The notes under the pieces: model-generated | Seen by the model: the letters and a program-made list of their open reading frames with translations, nothing else | Told to the model about the DNA's origin: nothing | The model's database searches: none | In this document: one piece after another, positions 31,906 to 43,965 of the stretch | Layout: every line of letters starts with the position of its first letter | Numbering within the stretch: the first letter of the stretch is position 1 | Translations under genes and position numbers: made by a program | NCBI GenBank assembly: GCA_009823505.1 | Contig: VZQC01013731.1 | Coordinates: 3,442,557 to 3,506,556, forward strand | Origin: Rhizomys pruinosus | Lineage: Eukaryota > Chordata > Mammalia > Rodentia > Spalacidae | Reading direction: 5' to 3' | Length of the DNA: 64,000 nt

Positions 31906-33930
31906 ACTTATGGTGAGTGCATGCCCTGACAAACCCATCACGAATTCAAAATATTGTCAAGTCAAAACTTCCCCAACCTATAGAACATGGCAGCTTAGCT
32001 GGCCTACCCGAACACGCTCCAGATATCTACACTAGCACAGCTGGGAAAAATCATCAGACACAAAATCTATTTTCAAATAGAGTGTGGGAAAGCATGTGTA
32101 TTTTATTGAATCCCTGTATCCAAACACATGGGATGTTGAGTTTTCACAGAGCTCAGACCATCTCCCCCACAGTCTACAGCTAACCGAGAGGTGGCGGCTA
32201 CTGTCGGTGTACAGGAGAGGATGGGGCACTGCTGGGGTGGGGAAAGGCCTAAGTTGGAAGTGTCCCTTCTCCTGGAGACCCACCATTTCACACCGTTGTA
32301 AATGGAATTTCTTAAGGTGTGGATGCAAGGTGGCCCTCCACTGTTTCTGGCTGCTTCAAGGGTTCAGGAGGATTCCTACCTTGGGGCCTTGGCCATCAGA
32401 TTCAGTCTGAGTGCTGAGGTCACACATCGAAGCTTCGGAACTCCAATAGTGACAGTAACAGTGGTTAGTGAATCTGGGTGTGTTCATGTTTTACTTTGTC
32501 TTGTCCTGGAAAGTAGTTGTAGGAGAAGAGTGCACATAAATAATTAACTGGGGCCATCAGAAATAGACATTCAGACCAGAAAAAAAAAGCCATTAGACAG
32601 GAGTTCAGGGTAGAGGCAGGGAAAGCTGTTGAGGATAGGGAATCTGGGAGGCCTGGGTGTCTGGAAGTCCTGGTGAGCCTGACCTTGCTGCTTCTTGTCC
32701 CTTATCATCAGGGAGAGCACACACCCATTTACACAGCCCCCCATGTGCACAGACAGCATGTACCCTTTCTTTAAGAGAGGCAAAGCTTTCCTGGCAGAGT
32801 CTTTATTTATCACATGGAGCAGGTGACAATTTCAGTGAGGGACAGAGTGAACGATGCCTTAAACCACACCAACTACTGGTTTCATAAGATGGTTTCCACA
32901 AAGCCTGGCACAGGGCAGGGTGGTGAGGGCACTGATTGGAACCAGTGGCAGCTGGTTCCTTGTCTAGAACTGGTCCAAGCTCCCGACGCCTTGTTCCTGT
33001 TGCCCTTCCCTCCTGGGCTTCCTGTCTGAAGTTTGGGGATGTGTGTGATGGAAGACCCCAAACAGGACCCCTGTTGTTTCTTTCCCATGCACGCCGAGGG
33101 CCCCTGGTAACCATCTAGAGGCATATTCTTCCTTCACACTCGACCAGGAGATGGGCAAACTTTTGATGAATCCACCAGAGACTCACTCTCTGCCAGCTAA
33201 TTTCCTGGAGGACTGTTGGGGACTGCAGCTGAGGACGTCGTGGCTTGATTTCCCAGGACGCGCTGGCGAGGGAGCTCTCCCTCGGCTGTGAAGCAATTAC
33301 CCGTCCTCTGCTCCTGCAGCCGGCTGCTCGTCCTGCCCACCCAGCTCGGCTCGAGAGCCCCCACAGCCAACTGTCTTTTTCCCAGGTGAGAAAGTATCTT
33401 TAACAAGTGCTCTTAGAACGCTGTCACTCTCCTGCCTGGCCCCACAAAGGACGCCAGAGGCAGTTCATGGAGCTGGGACTGGCAAACCCAAGCTGGCCTT
33501 GAGACTCTGCTGTTGTTCTTCTTCACCCAACTCAGTTGAGGGAGGCTGGGAAGCCATTGGGAGGCCTAGACCTGGCTGTCTTATGGCACCTACTCCACCC
33601 CACCAGTTGCTTGTCACTAGCACCAGCCCAGCTTCAGGTGATAAGGGTACCAGGAGACAGGAAAAGGCTGCATCTCCTAAGTGACCACCATGGAGGTTTC
33701 AAGAAGTAAAATGACTTGTATTATCCAGTAGTCTACCTTAGGTGGAGCTGGGGTCTCAAACCAGCCTTTAGACTCCAAGAAGCTGTTCTTCTTTCTGGTG
33801 GGTGTTAGAGCGAATAGGAGGTAGTGAAAGAAGAGACAGACCAGTTGATGAAAGAGGAAGAGATGAAGAAGGGCCTTCCAGAAGGGACTGGGGCAGAAAG
33901 AGTAGAGCTGGGGAGGAAAGACCAGCTGAT
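31906..33930. other. Unique non-coding sequence with a GC-rich island
   Basis: No supported gene. The segment 33200-33385 is GC-rich with several CpGs and ends in a pyrimidine run followed by 'cag|gtgag'. That could be an exon boundary or a conserved regulatory element, but no open frame through it stands out. The rest is ordinary. Confidence 0.4.
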
Positions 33931-33933
33931 GAT

Positions 33934-34265
33934 GCTGTATTAGTTTCCTGTTGCTGCTGTAACAAATGACCAGGGACTGGATTAAAGAAAGGCAGGTGTG
34001 GAGAGAGGGAACTGGAAACACTCAGGGCTGAAATCAAAGCTGTGGAGAAGGCTGGATGCTTCTGCGACCTCCATTCCAATTCCTCTTGGGGTCCACACTC
34101 TCTGACTTTATGTCCCTCGTCCTGTGCTTGGTACCTCTTAGTACCTTAGTACCTCCTCTGTCGCTTAGTACCCTTCCCTCGTCCCTCAGGGTTTCATCAG
34201 TTCACCAGTGACCTGGGCGAACTTCTCATCTCCAGGTCTTTGCGGTTACCCGCCTGCACCGTCTA
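33934..34265 (-). mobile_element. MLT1-type MaLR LTR relic
   Basis: 'gctgtattagtttcctgttgctgctgtaacaaatgacc' is the reverse complement of an MLT1 LTR end. Downstream '...ggtctttgcggttacc' falls where the LTR start region is expected. Confidence 0.65.
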
Positions 34266-35250
34266 TTCATAGCAGGTTCTGTTGTTGGGGGCTGTGGTGT
34301 GCACATATGTGGGAGATATGTATCACTCAGCCCTCATAGATGAAGAAAACACAGAGAAGAAAGGAGACAGAGGAGAATGTGATGGTGGAGATAAAGAAGA
34401 GACAAGTAGGTGAGGAGAGGACTCTGTGCCTTTTACTCCAGCCTCAGTTTCCTCCATTCAATGGGGGTGGCTAGGGAATCTGCCCCTGGGAAGATTCTCG
34501 GGACGGCACATCTGCCGGCCTCTGCCTTTGGAGTCCAGGGCTTCCCCAGGGTTTCCCCCTCACACTTCTCTCTGGAAGCACACCCCTCTGACCTCCTCCC
34601 TGGATTAACGGAGGACAGCTTGAGCCTGCAGATGCCTGCTGGCCACCTCGCCTTGCTCGTGCCCCACCCAGTCCCACCATCACTTCCAATTGCTCCAGTA
34701 CTAAGCATCCTGCCAGGCCTGGCTGGGCTGCCCAGAGCTCGCCTGGCCCTTGGACAGCAACGCCCTGGTCCTGGGTTGAGCTTAGTCCTTGGTCCTTTGG
34801 GGATGGTTCTGGGAATTCCAAGGTTGAGATCTCAGCAGCCTCTCTCAATCCATGGTTCTGGGGCTTTTGGGACGCTCCAGCCTGGTCCTGCACCAGTGTT
34901 CCCATTCCTTGTCCCCGAGTCAGATGAAAGTCTGTATCACCCGCAGTAGCCGCCAGGGCATCACTTTATGAAGAAGACATGACCGCCATTTTGTGAACTT
35001 CCCTGGCCATTTTATCACCTATACCAACCAGGCGCCTTGTAGACATGACCCTCATGTGGTCCACTGCGCATCCCAGGGAAGATGATAGTCTGTTATTTCC
35101 TGTATTACAATTGGGAAGAGAAGCACGGAGAGAGCATGTATATCTTCAAGAACACACAGCACGCTTCCTGCCTTGCTCCCACTCTGTATCTAACTAACCA
35201 TGGCCCCCAGTTACTAGACACCTTCCTTGGCCTGACACTTTAGGAACGGT
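34266..35250. other. Unique sequence with a 179-codon open frame of doubtful meaning
   Basis: A 179-codon Pro/Leu-rich frame at 34410-34949 (plus) overlaps a 144-codon frame on the other strand. Neither has recognisable domains, signal peptide or composition typical of a protein, and no splice or promoter context supports them. Confidence 0.4.
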
Positions 35251-35251
35251 A

Positions 35252-35651
35252 CACTGGGTTGAATCGTGTGACCCCTTAAAAAGTTGTAACTCCAGGTACT
35301 TGTTAATATGACCTTGTTTGGAAACAGTCTTTGTGGACAAAATCAAGCTAAGGCCATAGAAAATCAAGGTAACCCTAAGCAGTGACTGGTGTCCTTCTAA
35401 GAGAAGGGGATCTAGACACAGCCTCAGGGAAGAGAAGCCATGTGGGGCGCCGTGGAAACCCAAGAGCTGGGTCTGTAAGCCAAGGAGCCAGCGCTTACCA
35501 GCAACCACCAGACGCCGGACCGGCCAGGGAGGCAGCCTTATACTGGGCTGTGTTTCAGAGCTCTGCCCTCAGGCTTGGAGAGGACAGAGTTCTTTGTTTT
35601 AAGCCTCCTATTTACTCGTGGTGATTACATGGCCCTAGGAAACAGATACAG
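35252..35651 (+). mobile_element. MLT1 MaLR LTR
   Basis: The order 'gggttgaatcgtgtgacccc', 'aatatgaccttgtttggaaacag', 'gtgactggtgtccttctaag', 'gccatgtggggc', 'agccaaggagcc', 'ttgttttaagcctcc', 'ccctaggaaacagatacag' matches the MLT1 LTR from end to end. This is one of the clearest ancient repeats here. Confidence 0.88.
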
Positions 35652-35689
35652 ATGATGGTTAACCCTTGTTATGACACAGTGAAACGGGA

Positions 35690-35805
35690 AGAATTCCTTT
35701 CCATTGGACAGATGGAAAAACTGAGGTTGGACCAAAGGAACAAACTGCTCAGGTTCCCATGGCCAGCTGAGAGCAGATACTGTGATTAAACTCGGGCTCA
35801 GTAAA
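35690..35805 (-). mobile_element. MIR SINE relic
   Basis: 'ccattggacagatggaaaaactgaggttggacc...gctcaggttcccatggccagctgagagcag' is the MIR core in reverse. Confidence 0.65.
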
Positions 35806-35876
35806 CCCTTGGGACCCTCACCCACAGGCGGGGAATGGGTTCCGGTCCATCAGTCGTGAATCCTCAAGCCCTGCTG

Positions 35877-35950
35877 GAGTGCAGTGACAGTTCCAGAACC
35901 CCGTGTCCCTTCTAGAGTGCAGTGACAGTTCTGGAACCTGTGTCCCTGAA
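35877..35950. repeat. 38-bp tandem duplication
   Basis: 'gagtgcagtgacagttc(c/t)(a/g)gaacc' recurs with a 38-bp period at 35877 and 35915. Confidence 0.85.
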
Positions 35951-36547
35951 GGTGGCTGGGATGCAGGGTCCTAGGGGCTGCACCTTAACTGTTTCTCAGG
36001 TTGGCTAAAGGAGCTTCCCGCCACATTTCCACCACCACAAAAAGCGGGTCTAGGCCAGCTGTCTCTCGTGGTTTGACATAGTGAGGGGTGGGTAAGGTGG
36101 ACAGGTGAGGAAGGACAGCAGTAGAGGGGAGGGGCCACCCTTGCATACCCATGGGAGAACTACAGCCCCCCAGCTATCTCATAGGACCTCTGCCGAACTC
36201 ACCTGTACTCACCTCACCCTGAGATCCGGTCTCTCCTCCCAGCATCTCCGTGTGTTAGAGATCTGTGGGACCTCTCAGTCAGCCACCTGCCCCCACTTAA
36301 CAGTTTGTAAAAATGATGCTGAGATGGTCCCATCCTGAAATCATGGCCAACTTCTGGCAAAACTCTTCTTCCTGTCCACCTGACTTCTGGAACATATTAC
36401 ATTAAACCAGAAAGCATCCAGGGGCAGGAGCAGATGGTGGGGCTGAGAAGAGGTGGGTAGATCTGGGGAGTGATCAGAGAGAGCCAGTGCGCTCTGAGCA
36501 TGCCCTGTCCCCGCACGAGGATTGCCCTTTATTAAACATTCACGTGT
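35951..36547. other. Unique non-coding sequence
   Basis: No gene or repeat recognised. Confidence 0.45.
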
Positions 36548-36665
36548 GGCCATTTTACAGATGTGGAACTCAATCCCAGAGGGGTGAAGTCATCCACCTG
36601 GGCTGTGCTCACCTTCTTTCGGTGGCTTCTCTGGGATTTGACCTATGTTCTCCTGGCCCCCAAAC
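36548..36665 (-). mobile_element. MIR SINE relic
   Basis: 'ggccattttacagatgtggaactcaatcccagaggggtgaagtcatccacc' is the diagnostic reversed MIR core. Confidence 0.75.
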
Positions 36666-37726
36666 CCCATGCCTTTCCCTGTTCTTTAGCCCCACTGGCT
36701 CCCAGACGGTGCCCTCTCCCAAAGAATCCATTCTGCAATCAAGTGCACAGCCCCATTGGCAAGCAACATGGCAGGCTGTTCCTTCCCAGCTCAGCCGGCC
36801 GAGAACCATCCACACTGTTGGCAGCAGCTGCTTCCCCAGTCTCCGTATTTTGGAGGACAGATTGGAGCCACATGTTGGAGGCCACAAGCTGAGTGCCAGC
36901 AGGATTTTATTGTAAACAGCAGAAAGCAGGGTTGGTCATTGGGGCGCATCTTCTGCTCTGAGTTGAGCCGGGCTGGAGCCTCTAAGGTTGTTCTCGTCAA
37001 CCCTCCCCTCCTCTAGTTCTAGCTCTGACATACAGGGATGGCTCAGACTGGCTATCTGAGGAAGGGTTAAGTCAGAGGCAACAGGTGTATGGATGGGGAA
37101 GACTGGACTGGCTCCCTTGGCATCAGGACCCTGGGTGGAGGTGGCTCACTGAGTTTCTGGGAGGCTGATATCTAATCAGCCTGGTTGTCTGCTATTGCCA
37201 TATTACAATCACAGTCCCTCTCCTACTTCATGTGGATTCTGGGGTTTATACCTGCTCAGCCCTCTGAGGAAACTCATCTTTCCTCTGTGGGCCTCAATGT
37301 TCCCTTCTGAGGTGGGGGGTCTCTGACCAGGGTCTGTCTCCCAGCTCCAAGCTCCTGGGTCCTGCAGCTCCAGGTGGCTTCCCTGGCAGAGGCTGAGCAA
37401 GGGGAGTGGCCCCTCAGAGACACAGCAGTCCAGGGAGGAAGGAGAAGGCAGAGGATGCCATGCTTGAGGGCTTCACAAACGCTGGGGCAGATTTTCTTTA
37501 AGTCTGTCTGTGGTCTCTCCCTCCCCCAGCCTTCTGGGCCCAGGCTATCCTCACTTTGCAGGAACAGCCGCCATATTTGGGGGAGGGGCAGGTGGGAGCT
37601 GTGCCTTGGGGTGGGAATCCTGGCAGGGTCTGGTCACCTGCAGGCCATGGCTGCTGAGTGAGAGACGGTGTGAGACCGAACACTGGCTATGTCACTGGTC
37701 AGCAGCTGTAGGAGAACTTCTCGGAC
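36666..37726. other. Unique non-coding sequence
   Basis: No supported gene or repeat. Frames of 61-117 codons look random. Confidence 0.45.
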
Positions 37727-37736
37727 AGGCCAGGAG

Positions 37737-38347
37737 CTTTTTTTTTTTTTTTTTTTTTTTTTTTGACCTAGCTGGCCCCAGGCCCCGGGAGCTCTTTGGG
37801 CTGGTGGGTAAGATCTGTTATTTTATTTTTTATTTTTTATTTTTACTTAATTTGTATTTCTAATATGCATGTAAAGATATCCAAATCTAGACCCGTGTTC
37901 CCGCCCATCCCCCCACCCCACCAGAGCTCATGCATTCTGCCAAACATGCTTTTCATCTCTTTCTCAGTCTTCATCAAAATTCTCCATGTGGAAGTTGACT
38001 GTTTTGAGCAGAAGTTCACTGTTTCAGTCAGTTCTTTGATGCAGTCATTTCTATTGTTGTTGTTGTTGTTTCTAATATGCATCACTCCCAACTACTTGGA
38101 CAAAAGCTCAAGGGGCCATGCACAAGAAATACTTACAACTCGGTAATTGGCACTAGCATCCACAGATGAGGGATACCATTCGTCGTTTGTTTTTCTGCCC
38201 CTCAACTGACGAGTGGATAGAGAAAATGTGGTACATCTACACAATGGAGTTCTATGCAGCAGTAAAGAAAGATGACATCATGAGCTTTGCAGGAAAATGG
38301 CTGGAGCTAGAAGATATCATGCTGAGTGAAGTAACACAGTCCCAGAA
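37737..38347 (-). mobile_element. Twin-primed L1 insertion with candidate 3' transduction
   Basis: One insertion flanked by a perfect 10-bp target-site duplication AGGCCAGGAG (37727-37736 and 38348-38357). Read on the minus strand from the 3' end it has a terminal tail of 27 A (T run 37738-37764) and ~50 bp of non-L1 sequence (37765-37813). An internal A-rich L1 end (37814-37847) and the L1 3'UTR and ORF2 terminus (to 38197) follow. From 38198 to 38347 the sequence switches to the plus strand and carries the adjacent upstream piece of L1 ORF2 ('gtggatagagaaaatgtggtacatc' to 'acagtcccagaaa'). The two pieces meet at 'cagaaa', so nothing is lost between them. This 5' inversion is the signature of twin priming. 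Confidence 0.88.
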
Positions 38348-38374
38348 AGGCCAGGAGTGTCTTGCAAGAGGCAC

Positions 38375-38500
38375 AGGGAATCTGATACCCTGGGTTCTCA
38401 CTGTGGCTCTGCCTCTCGCTGGCCCACATGACCTCACTGATTCGTCCTGTGAAATGGAGCCTTGATGTGAATCTGAGATTTGAAGATTCAATAGAGTAGG
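38375..38500 (+). mobile_element. MIR SINE relic
   Basis: 'gataccctgggttctcactgtggctctgcctctcgctggcccacatgacctcactgattcgtcctgtgaaatgg' reproduces MIR from tRNA-like head to core. Confidence 0.65.
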
Positions 38501-40405
38501 TGGCCTGCTGGTCTGAACCCCTTGTCCGATGTGGAGTACCTAAGAGAGTTAAGCATTCCTATACAGAAGAAGGATGTGTAGTCAGCCCTCCGACCTCTGA
38601 GTGTTCTGGGAATCAGAACTGCAAAGCCAGTTCTGCCCGACTCTTCAGCTAGTGTCTACAGAGGTCAGTGAGGAGTAACAGCGGTTCCTTCCTTGAACAA
38701 CTTTACTCATTCTTCTAGACCTTCTCTTGGGCCTATCTGTATAATTCCTTAATCCAGTTTTAGACAACGCCTCCTTCTCCTGCACCCTTGGTATCCGATT
38801 GCTCGCCCTGTCTACCAGGCTCTTCACTCTCTTCGCCATCCCAGGCAGGTCTGCCCACCTACCTGTCTTCTCGTTCTGCCCTTTCTGTTTCTACTGGACA
38901 CCTTCCCTGCTCCATGGCTCTACACTCTCCTGGGTTCCCGATACATCAGACTTGATGGAGTCCCCTGTTGAGGAAATCCTGAATAAAACATTCCTGATGT
39001 AATCACTGCTCTGGGTTCTATGGACAGAGCAGGCGGTGTCTGTATTGTTGAGGTAAGAGCCCCAGCTCTCACCCTCCACATATCCTCTCCATCTCCCAGC
39101 CCTGCCTCTCAGGTTCCGGGACACCCATTCCAACCCTTTCTAAGGTCCTAGAATCCACGAGAATGAGATGAAAGTGTTGCTGTTCACCCCTGGGAAGCTA
39201 CATCCCAAGAAGATTGTGCCAAGGCCTCTCCTTCACAGCCCAAATTAAGAAGAGAGATTTAAACTCTATCTAATCCTGCTGGGAAAGCCTGCCCTCAGGC
39301 TGAGAATCCCATCCAAGCCACGTCCAAGGGCACGTGCGGGGGCATGGGTACCAGATTGCTGGACTCCAACAAAGGCATTGAGGAACTAGGATGGTCCTGT
39401 CCCAGGAGCTACCTCAGGAGGTGGCCTTCCCCTCCTCAGATGTCAACAGACACCATGGCTTCCATGTGTCAGAGCCAGAGGCTGCTCTGGTCTCTGCCCA
39501 CCCTCATTTAACAAGGGGAGAACCCAAAATTCAGGGAGGCTTATGGGGTCAGTCCTGGACTCAGGCCCCCTGTCCACCTCCCCCTCAGGACTTGGCATTT
39601 GAGACCTGGCATACATGGGCAGGGACCCTGGTTGGTAGACGGCCGCTGGGCCCTCCAGAGGAGGGAGCCCCATCCTCTCCCACATCCTGATGTTTGTTAG
39701 CAACTGACAGAAGCAGCAAGTCAGGAAGCCGAGGTTTCTGGCTTGCTCCATCGTGGCTGGAGAACAGACGGCCAATTCATCTCATCAAACTTGGCATCTC
39801 AAACAAAAGAAATAACATGTGTTTGGCTCCCTAATTTTTTCCTCAGGTTCCCAGGCAGGTGACTGGAAAATCTGATGACAAGAAAGCGTCGGCTAGCCTC
39901 TCGTGACGCTCCACATGCTGGCCCACCATTGTTCTGCAGCCCCCTGGCCTGTCCTGCCTCCCTCTCTTCTCCCTGGGGCTGTCTAGGTTGCTCTGCAGTG
40001 GCTCAGGGTCCCCCAGAGCCAGTCCCCAGGGAATGTGGGTGGAGGGTGGGCTCAGAGAGCTGTGTATCCTCTCAACCTCACGCCTGCCTCTTTTCATTGT
40101 CCCAATTGCCCTTGGAGGTGGACAGTATTAACACCCAGCACAGCTGCTGTGGTCAAGCTCCCAGCCTCTCCTAGGCGTCCAGGTCTCTACTCGCAACCAT
40201 GTGCAGGTTCCAGACCTCAGCAAGCTGGAAGAGCCTGGGGTCTGAACTTGGGTCCGTGCCTCATCAGGCCCCCACTTCTCTCAGAGACGCTGAGGGGCCG
40301 AGAGCATAGGGATACTGCACGTTCTGCACGTTCTTCCTGCAGTGCCATGACCTGGGGGGGGCGGGGGCAGCTCTCCTGGCCTGGAGATTAGTCGTTACTT
40401 AGCAC
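38501..40405. other. Unique non-coding sequence
   Basis: No gene or well-supported repeat seen. Confidence 0.45.
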
Positions 40406-40434
40406 CCACACATGAGAGGGTCTACTTCACTTGC

Positions 40435-40525
40435 TTTAATGCACCACAGTCTCCGTGTTACAAATCCAAAGTCAGAGGGCTGGAGCAGCAAGATGTCCAA
40501 GTCACAAGCTGGGCCTCTTGCCATT
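40435..40525 (-). mobile_element. Possible MIR relic
   Basis: 'gttacaaatccaaagtcagagggctggagcagcaagatgtccaagtcacaagctgg' resembles the reversed MIR core with many changes. Confidence 0.4.
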
Positions 40526-41499
40526 GCCTAGCTGCTCTCTCTGTCCTCCACCCCTAGCCCCTGCCCCAGGGAGGGTGTTAATGAGGCCCATGCAGGGAGA
40601 GGCAGGGTGAGGAGCTGTGTCCACAGGTGCCAGCAGGTCTTTTCTGGTGGCCAGACTGGGCCTGGCGCCACTCTGCCCTGTGTGTGATGGTGGCTGATAC
40701 CCCTCTGGGGTGGGGCGGGGTCCCCTGCACGTGTCTGGGACCTGCCAAGACCTCACCCTTGGAGACCCAAAGTCTGTCCCAGAGATGTTTGGCCTTCCCA
40801 CTCTGAGATCCCTGCATAGGTAAGTGGGCCGGGAAATACCCAGGGTGGCTGACAGGCCTGGGAAACTGCTGTGAGCAGCGCTGCTCTGAGAGGCCTCAGA
40901 GGCTGGCTGGCCTTTGCCTCCTTCTGGTACCTGACTGACTGGGTCTTTGACCCTTTCTGTTTTTGGGTGACTCAGAGGTTAAAGAGTTTGTAGGGTGATG
41001 ATAAAAGCCAGGATGGGCACCCCAGAGGCCTAGTTTCATCCCCAAGTCTTCTGGTGATCCCGAGGTGTCCTTTGCCCACTCTGTTAGAAGGAGGGCCGCT
41101 GGACCTCACTTCAGGGCCACCCAGGCCCTGGTGACTGAGCCAGTGAAGGGCTCAGAAAGTAATATTTGCCTGTTTTCTTCCCATAGCCCTCATGTGAGAA
41201 GCAATCTGTCTGCCCATGCAAAGGGAGTTAGAGAGGAAATGGACTCAATAGGAAACAGTGACCTCCTGACCAGCTCAGGCTGTGTTAACTTGGCCTCGGT
41301 GTCTACCTGCTTCCCCAAGAGTTTCTAGGGTCAGAAGCCATTTTTCAGACCCATAGCCCCTTCCTGTACCAGCTTTGTCTTCAAGGATATCAGATTCAGA
41401 ATGTGAGGTCAGGGACAGGTAAGAAACAGGTCTCCACAGATCTTTAGGAAACCACAGGAAACGTTGAGTTCCCACAGAAGCCTCTCAGCGTCACCATAG
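40526..41499. other. Unique non-coding sequence
   Basis: No gene or repeat recognised. Confidence 0.45.
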
Positions 41500-42299
41500 T
41501 AACTGCATCAGCATTGTGTTATGTGCATCATCAAATCACTACACTATTACCACCACCATGGCCACATAACACGTTAGTGAATACTACCAATAACATCACC
41601 ACCACCTCTACCTACATCAGCAGCTATACGCCATCAGTGCCACCACTATCAGCTCCATCAATATCATCACCGCCATCAATACTGTTTATCACCACTACCA
41701 ATACAAACATCACCACCACCATTTCCATTGTCACTGCTGTCAATATCACCAACACTAGCAGTATGACTATCACTACCGTCAACACCACCATCAATACCAT
41801 CAATACCATTATCACAACCATCAGAACTATCATCATCACCATCAACACTATCATGTTATCACTATCATGTTATGACTATCATTATCACAATTGATAGTCA
41901 ACACCATGACTATCAATTTCACTGTCACCATATCAATACCACTACTGTCACCATCATCAAAGGCAATATCACCACCATCAATACCACTCTTCCCACCATC
42001 AATGTGTCATCATCAACACCATCATCACCACCTAAACTATCTCCATCATCACCTATACAACCATCACCATCTTTCCCACCATCACCTCCATCATCACTTA
42101 CATTAATACCACCACCACCACCACAATAACCACCACCATCGCCATTCTTACCACTGCCATCAATGCCACCATTACCATCATCAGCACTGCCTCCGTTGTT
42201 ACTGTTACCACTGCTTTGTGTGCTGCCACCACCATCACCCCCCTGTTACCATCATCAATACTGCCATCATTGCCACCATCATCATCCTACAATGAATAT
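41500..42299. repeat. Degenerate trinucleotide (ATC/ACC)n domain
   Basis: Nearly 800 bp are dominated by ATC, ACC, CAT and AAT triplets with drifting register. Purer blocks occur near 42095-42145. The Thr/Ile/Ser/His-rich frames (41514-41894, 41872-42129) simply translate the triplets. Confidence 0.95.
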
Positions 42300-42447
42300 T
42301 CATGGTAATCTCCCGTTTTGAAGTCAGCCAACTAGCAACTTAATTCACCTTTGCTATTTTGGATTAGGGGAACCTGTCCACCAACACCATCACTGCCATC
42401 ATCTCCAAAACCATGTCTCCCGTCATGGATCCCAGCATATCATCTCT

Positions 42448-42481
<34 letters not shown>

Positions 42482-42485
42482 NAAG

Positions 42486-42520
<35 letters not shown>

Positions 42521-42668
42521 AGAGGATGAGATGCTTGGGATCATGACGGGAACTGGTTTTGGAGATGATGGCAGTGATGGTGTTGGTGGACAGGTTCCCC
42601 TAATCCAAAATAGCAAAGGTGAATTAAGTTGCTAGTTGGCTGACTTCAAAAACGGGAGATTACCATGA
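42300..42668. repeat. Inverted repeat with 150-bp arms around poly-T/N/poly-A
   Basis: Left arm 42300-42449 and right arm 42519-42668 are reverse complements. They are separated by 32 T, a single N (42482) and about 36 mostly-A bases. The outer ~110 bp of the arms match almost perfectly, while mismatches and small indels cluster next to the homopolymer. The B1 that should own the poly-T begins only after the right arm. This looks like a chimeric or hairpin read used to bridge a gap rather than biology. Confidence 0.92.
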
Positions 42669-42673
42669 GATAT

Positions 42674-42813
42674 TCTGTCTTTTCGAGACAGGGTCTCCCT
42701 ATAGCCCCGGCTGTCCTGGAACTCACTCTGTAGACCAGGCTGGCCTTGAACTCACAAAGATCGGCCTACCTCTGCCTCCCCAGTGCTAGGATTAAAGGTG
42801 TGCACCACCACGC
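42674..42813 (-). mobile_element. B1 SINE
   Basis: Minus-strand B1 from 'tgtcttttcgagacagggtc' to 'caccaccacgc'. Right flank 'tcctctctcctt' resembles 'tcatctctcctt' at 42440, i.e. the target-site duplication now separated by the inverted-repeat artefact. Confidence 0.93.
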
Positions 42814-42884
42814 TCCTCTCTCCTTCTATAGGCAGATCTCAGCCCAGAGATCCATGTCTCCTTCTGCCATCTTCTTAGTGGTCT

Positions 42885-42970
42885 GACTTGTTCGCCACAT
42901 TCATTAACGTCTGGCACAGGGAGACACTCAATGAATGTCTGCAGAATAGAAGAATGAACAAATAAGTGGC
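42885..42970 (+). mobile_element. L2/MIR 3' end relic
   Basis: 'ctggcacagggagacactcaatgaatgtctgcagaatagaagaatgaac' matches the shared L2/MIR 3' tail. Confidence 0.5.
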
Positions 42971-43965
42971 TGTATCTGAGCTTTATCAGGCATCGACTTA
43001 GCAAGTTTCCCTGGAAGAAACATCGGAGCCGGGATTGGATGGACGAGTGGAACATTTAGTGATTAAAGAATGGTAGGAGGGAAGGTGGGTGTGGAAGGCA
43101 AGCTGTGTGTTCTGAGGATTCACAAGAAGCCTGAGCATAGGTGTTCCACCAGAGATGAGACACAGGGGCCGGCAGTGCCAGGCCACATGTCAAGAAGGTT
43201 AACCTTTGTCCTAGAAGCCATGGAAGACTTTGGAGAGCTTAGGACGTGTGAGAAGACATGTGTTTCTGGAGGATCACTCTGGCTCCACAGTGAAATCTGT
43301 ATTATTTGGGGAGAGGAACATGAAGTAGATAGAGCTGCTTAGGAAACTTTCTGTTGTCCAGGGCAGAAGAGGGAAATGGCTTCATCTTGGACCAGAGTGG
43401 CGGGCCTGGAAATGGAGAGAAGAGAATGGAACTGGTGACCACAGTGATAAAAATCACAGTGATAAAGGACTCAGAGGTGGCTCAGAGTTGCAGTTGAAGT
43501 GAGACAGAAGGAAAGGAGGTTCTTGGGATTCTACCTAGATTCCCCACTTTCATGGCTGGATGATGATGCTGACGGGTCTCTAAGAGGACAAAGGGTACAG
43601 GCATAATTACTGCACTTCTAAGTATCAGTAGATCACAGAAGATTGCTAGTGATTACTAGTGCTTTTGAATGTTTACTAAAGCAGCGTATCATAGTAAGTG
43701 TATTTTGATCTGTCTAAATCACAAAGATAACATCTTAATATGAATGTCCAGAAGGTAACCTAGGAATAGGAATCAAAACTCAGTAAGTCTTTAGGAAGCA
43801 GAACAGCCAAGTGGGGGCACGAGACAGGAGGAAACCAGTTCTGAAGTGCTCTCAAATAAGTGACGTCATAGACAATGGAGCTTCACCTGGCTGGAGAACT
43901 CTGGGAGCCACAGAAGAACACCACCTCGGTTCATGTCACCCAAGCATGATAAAAACTGGTGAACA
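42971..43965. other. Unique non-coding sequence
   Basis: No gene or repeat recognised. Confidence 0.45.

Noticed and set aside
34410..34949. 179-codon open frame as a gene
   Set aside because: Low-complexity Pro/Leu composition, an overlapping frame on the other strand, and no motif, Kozak or splice support.
37738..37764. Separate B1 or other SINE owning the T27 run
   Set aside because: No SINE body follows. The single TSD spans from this run to 38357, so the T run is the tail of the L1 insertion.
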